Origin: Bradyrhizobium ottawaense
GTDB lineage: Bacteria > Pseudomonadota > Alphaproteobacteria > Rhizobiales > Xanthobacteraceae
DNA length: 64,000 nt
NCBI RefSeq assembly: GCF_002278135.3
Contig: NZ_CP029425.2
Coordinates: 6,858,001 to 6,922,000, forward strand
Direction of reading: 5' to 3'
Part shown: one piece after another, positions 63,302 to 64,000 of the stretch
Position numbering within the stretch: the first letter of the stretch is position 1
Layout of the letters: each line of letters begins with the position of its first letter
Notes under the pieces: generated by a model
Told to the model about the DNA's origin: nothing
The model's input: only the letters and a program-made list of their open reading frames with translations
Databases searched by the model: none
Made by a program: the position numbers and the translations under genes

Positions 63302-63828
63302 TAGCCAACCAAGTTTTGCCTGAAACGTGTCTGTCAATTGCAAGATCTTCGCCGCAACGCAGGTTGCTAGGTGGAGATCGGCCTTCACAGCGATGGAAAG
63401 TTTGAGAAACGCTATGCAGTCTACCTGAGATCTGTGCCCTCGGAATCCAGAAAGAAATAGCCAGGCTCGTTGTAATTCAAAAGCCGGCCCATAAACTCCG
63501 AGATCTTATTTCTCGCCCGAAGTCCAACGATAGGGAGATCGGATTTCACAGCAGGAGCCTGGAATTGACCGACCTGTCGTTCTACGACCAATTCGAGACT
63601 GCGCACCGGTGCAATGGCAATGTACGGTGCCTTGCATCCGCCCGCTGGCCCGCGAGGTACTAGGTCGCAACTTTGCGTTAGCACGATGAAGAACAAGTTC
63701 TTCGGATGGTGGAAAAAATGAGGATGAACTGCCTCCAGTAGAGCATCCAGCTCTAGCGTCCTTCGCAGAACGTCCCCTTGCATCAACTCCGTGCTCGAGA
63801 ACGCCGTTGTCTCATATGCAAAGTGCAT
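63302..63828 (-). pseudogene. Unknown gene, frameshifted and then split by IS copy 2
   Basis: The first frame (63828 to 63421) reads MHFAYETTAFSSTELMQGDV, FFIVLTQSCDLVPRG and ends early after FFLDSEGTDLR. In the next frame the sequence continues QVDCIAFLKLSVAVKADLHL, then TDTFQAKLGWL, up to the IS. One base seems to have been lost near 63425. The family is not one I can name; QSCDLV and the KADLH/GWLVGQMYS end are its most conserved-looking parts. An incomplete gene lies 20 bases upstream on the same strand. Confidence 0.7.
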
Positions 63829-63848
63829 GGGCCAAGCATGAGCGCGGA

Positions 63849-63998
63849 TCAGGATGCAGTTTTGGATGCGAACGTATCCGAAGGTGAGACTCGCCCCTCC
63901 AGTTCATCATTCAGCCGGCGGATCGCTTGTCGCGTCGACACATTGGCCGGCTCGATTGAGACGGTAATTTTTGTGAAGGCCCCAGACTTGCTAATCTG
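63849..63998 (-). CDS. C-terminal end of an unknown gene running off the right edge
   Basis: The last 49 codons end at TGA 63849-63851: QISKSGAFTKITVSIEPANV, then STRQAIRRLNDELEGRVSPS. The stop is 20 bases before the start of the split unknown gene, so the two probably formed an operon. Too little is seen for a function. Confidence 0.5.
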   Translation of the reverse strand, partial: QISKSGAFTKITVSIEPANVSTRQAIRRLNDELEGRVSPSDTFASKTAS

Positions 63999-64000
63999 CG

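Overview
The window is a high-GC alphaproteobacterial chromosome segment, most likely Bradyrhizobium or a close relative. The evidence is the combination of CtrA, ChpT, a DUF1134/EipA-type protein, rhizobial-type FliI/FliJ/FlhA, many very small rhizobial hypothetical genes, and abundant short palindromic repeats. The genus assignment is an inference from gene content, not from a marker gene.

Layout: 1-8 kb carries a partial molybdenum-hydroxylase operon (2Fe-2S and FAD subunits), a TetR regulator, a DUF4864 protein, an MFS transporter and a copper-handling operon (His-rich protein, small lipoprotein, CusC/TolC-like channel, Tat-exported multicopper oxidase, cupredoxin, CusF-like protein). 8.1-10.4 kb is flhA with a CtrA-like box upstream. 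10.7-18.6 kb is accessory: a RAYT transposase with its GTAG-headed REP elements and two REPINs, an IS5-family insertion that splits a gene, a HlyC-like acyltransferase gene, other palindromic repeats, small hypothetical genes and a transglutaminase-like gene. 18.6-22.7 kb has an NDH-2-like flavoprotein, an AraC regulator and an ECF sigma/anti-sigma pair.

22.9-38.6 kb is core: fliJ-fliI, divergent ctrA with a dense GANTC cluster in its promoter, a DUF350/Ser-rich/glutathionylspermidine-synthase-like trio, a che operon (cheA with two CheW-like domains and a receiver, then cheW, cheY, cheB, cheR) preceded by chpT, then cysQ, a YHS protein, eipA-like and a membrane-anchored coiled-coil gene. A tRNA-Val(CAC) at 38.75 kb marks the edge of an island. 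The island holds a Hachiman antiphage module with an intact hamA, a heavily damaged hamB and a DUF3223 gene, followed by fragments of an AAA ATPase, an IS5 transposase and a methyltransferase.

43.5-51.1 kb is a signalling cluster: a GAF/HWE-type kinase, a frameshifted receiver, a hybrid kinase overlapping a two-domain KaiC-like ATPase, and a double-PAS hybrid kinase. 51.1-53.1 kb is rearrangement debris in which mmsA and a ugpC/malK-type gene have both lost their 5' ends at one junction. 53.1-60.8 kb is a catabolic cluster: SMP-30 lactonase, TRAP transporter, two-subunit transketolase, SDR and a divergent LysR. 60.8-64 kb has tiny genes, one behind a perfect EcfG-type promoter match, a second copy of the IS5-family element inserted in a gene with a CTAG duplication, and a partial gene at the edge.

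The best candidates for a closer look are the RAYT/REPIN system, the decayed Hachiman locus with its DUF3223 neighbour, the KaiC-like/kinase module, and the IS insertions whose target genes can be rebuilt from the sequence.
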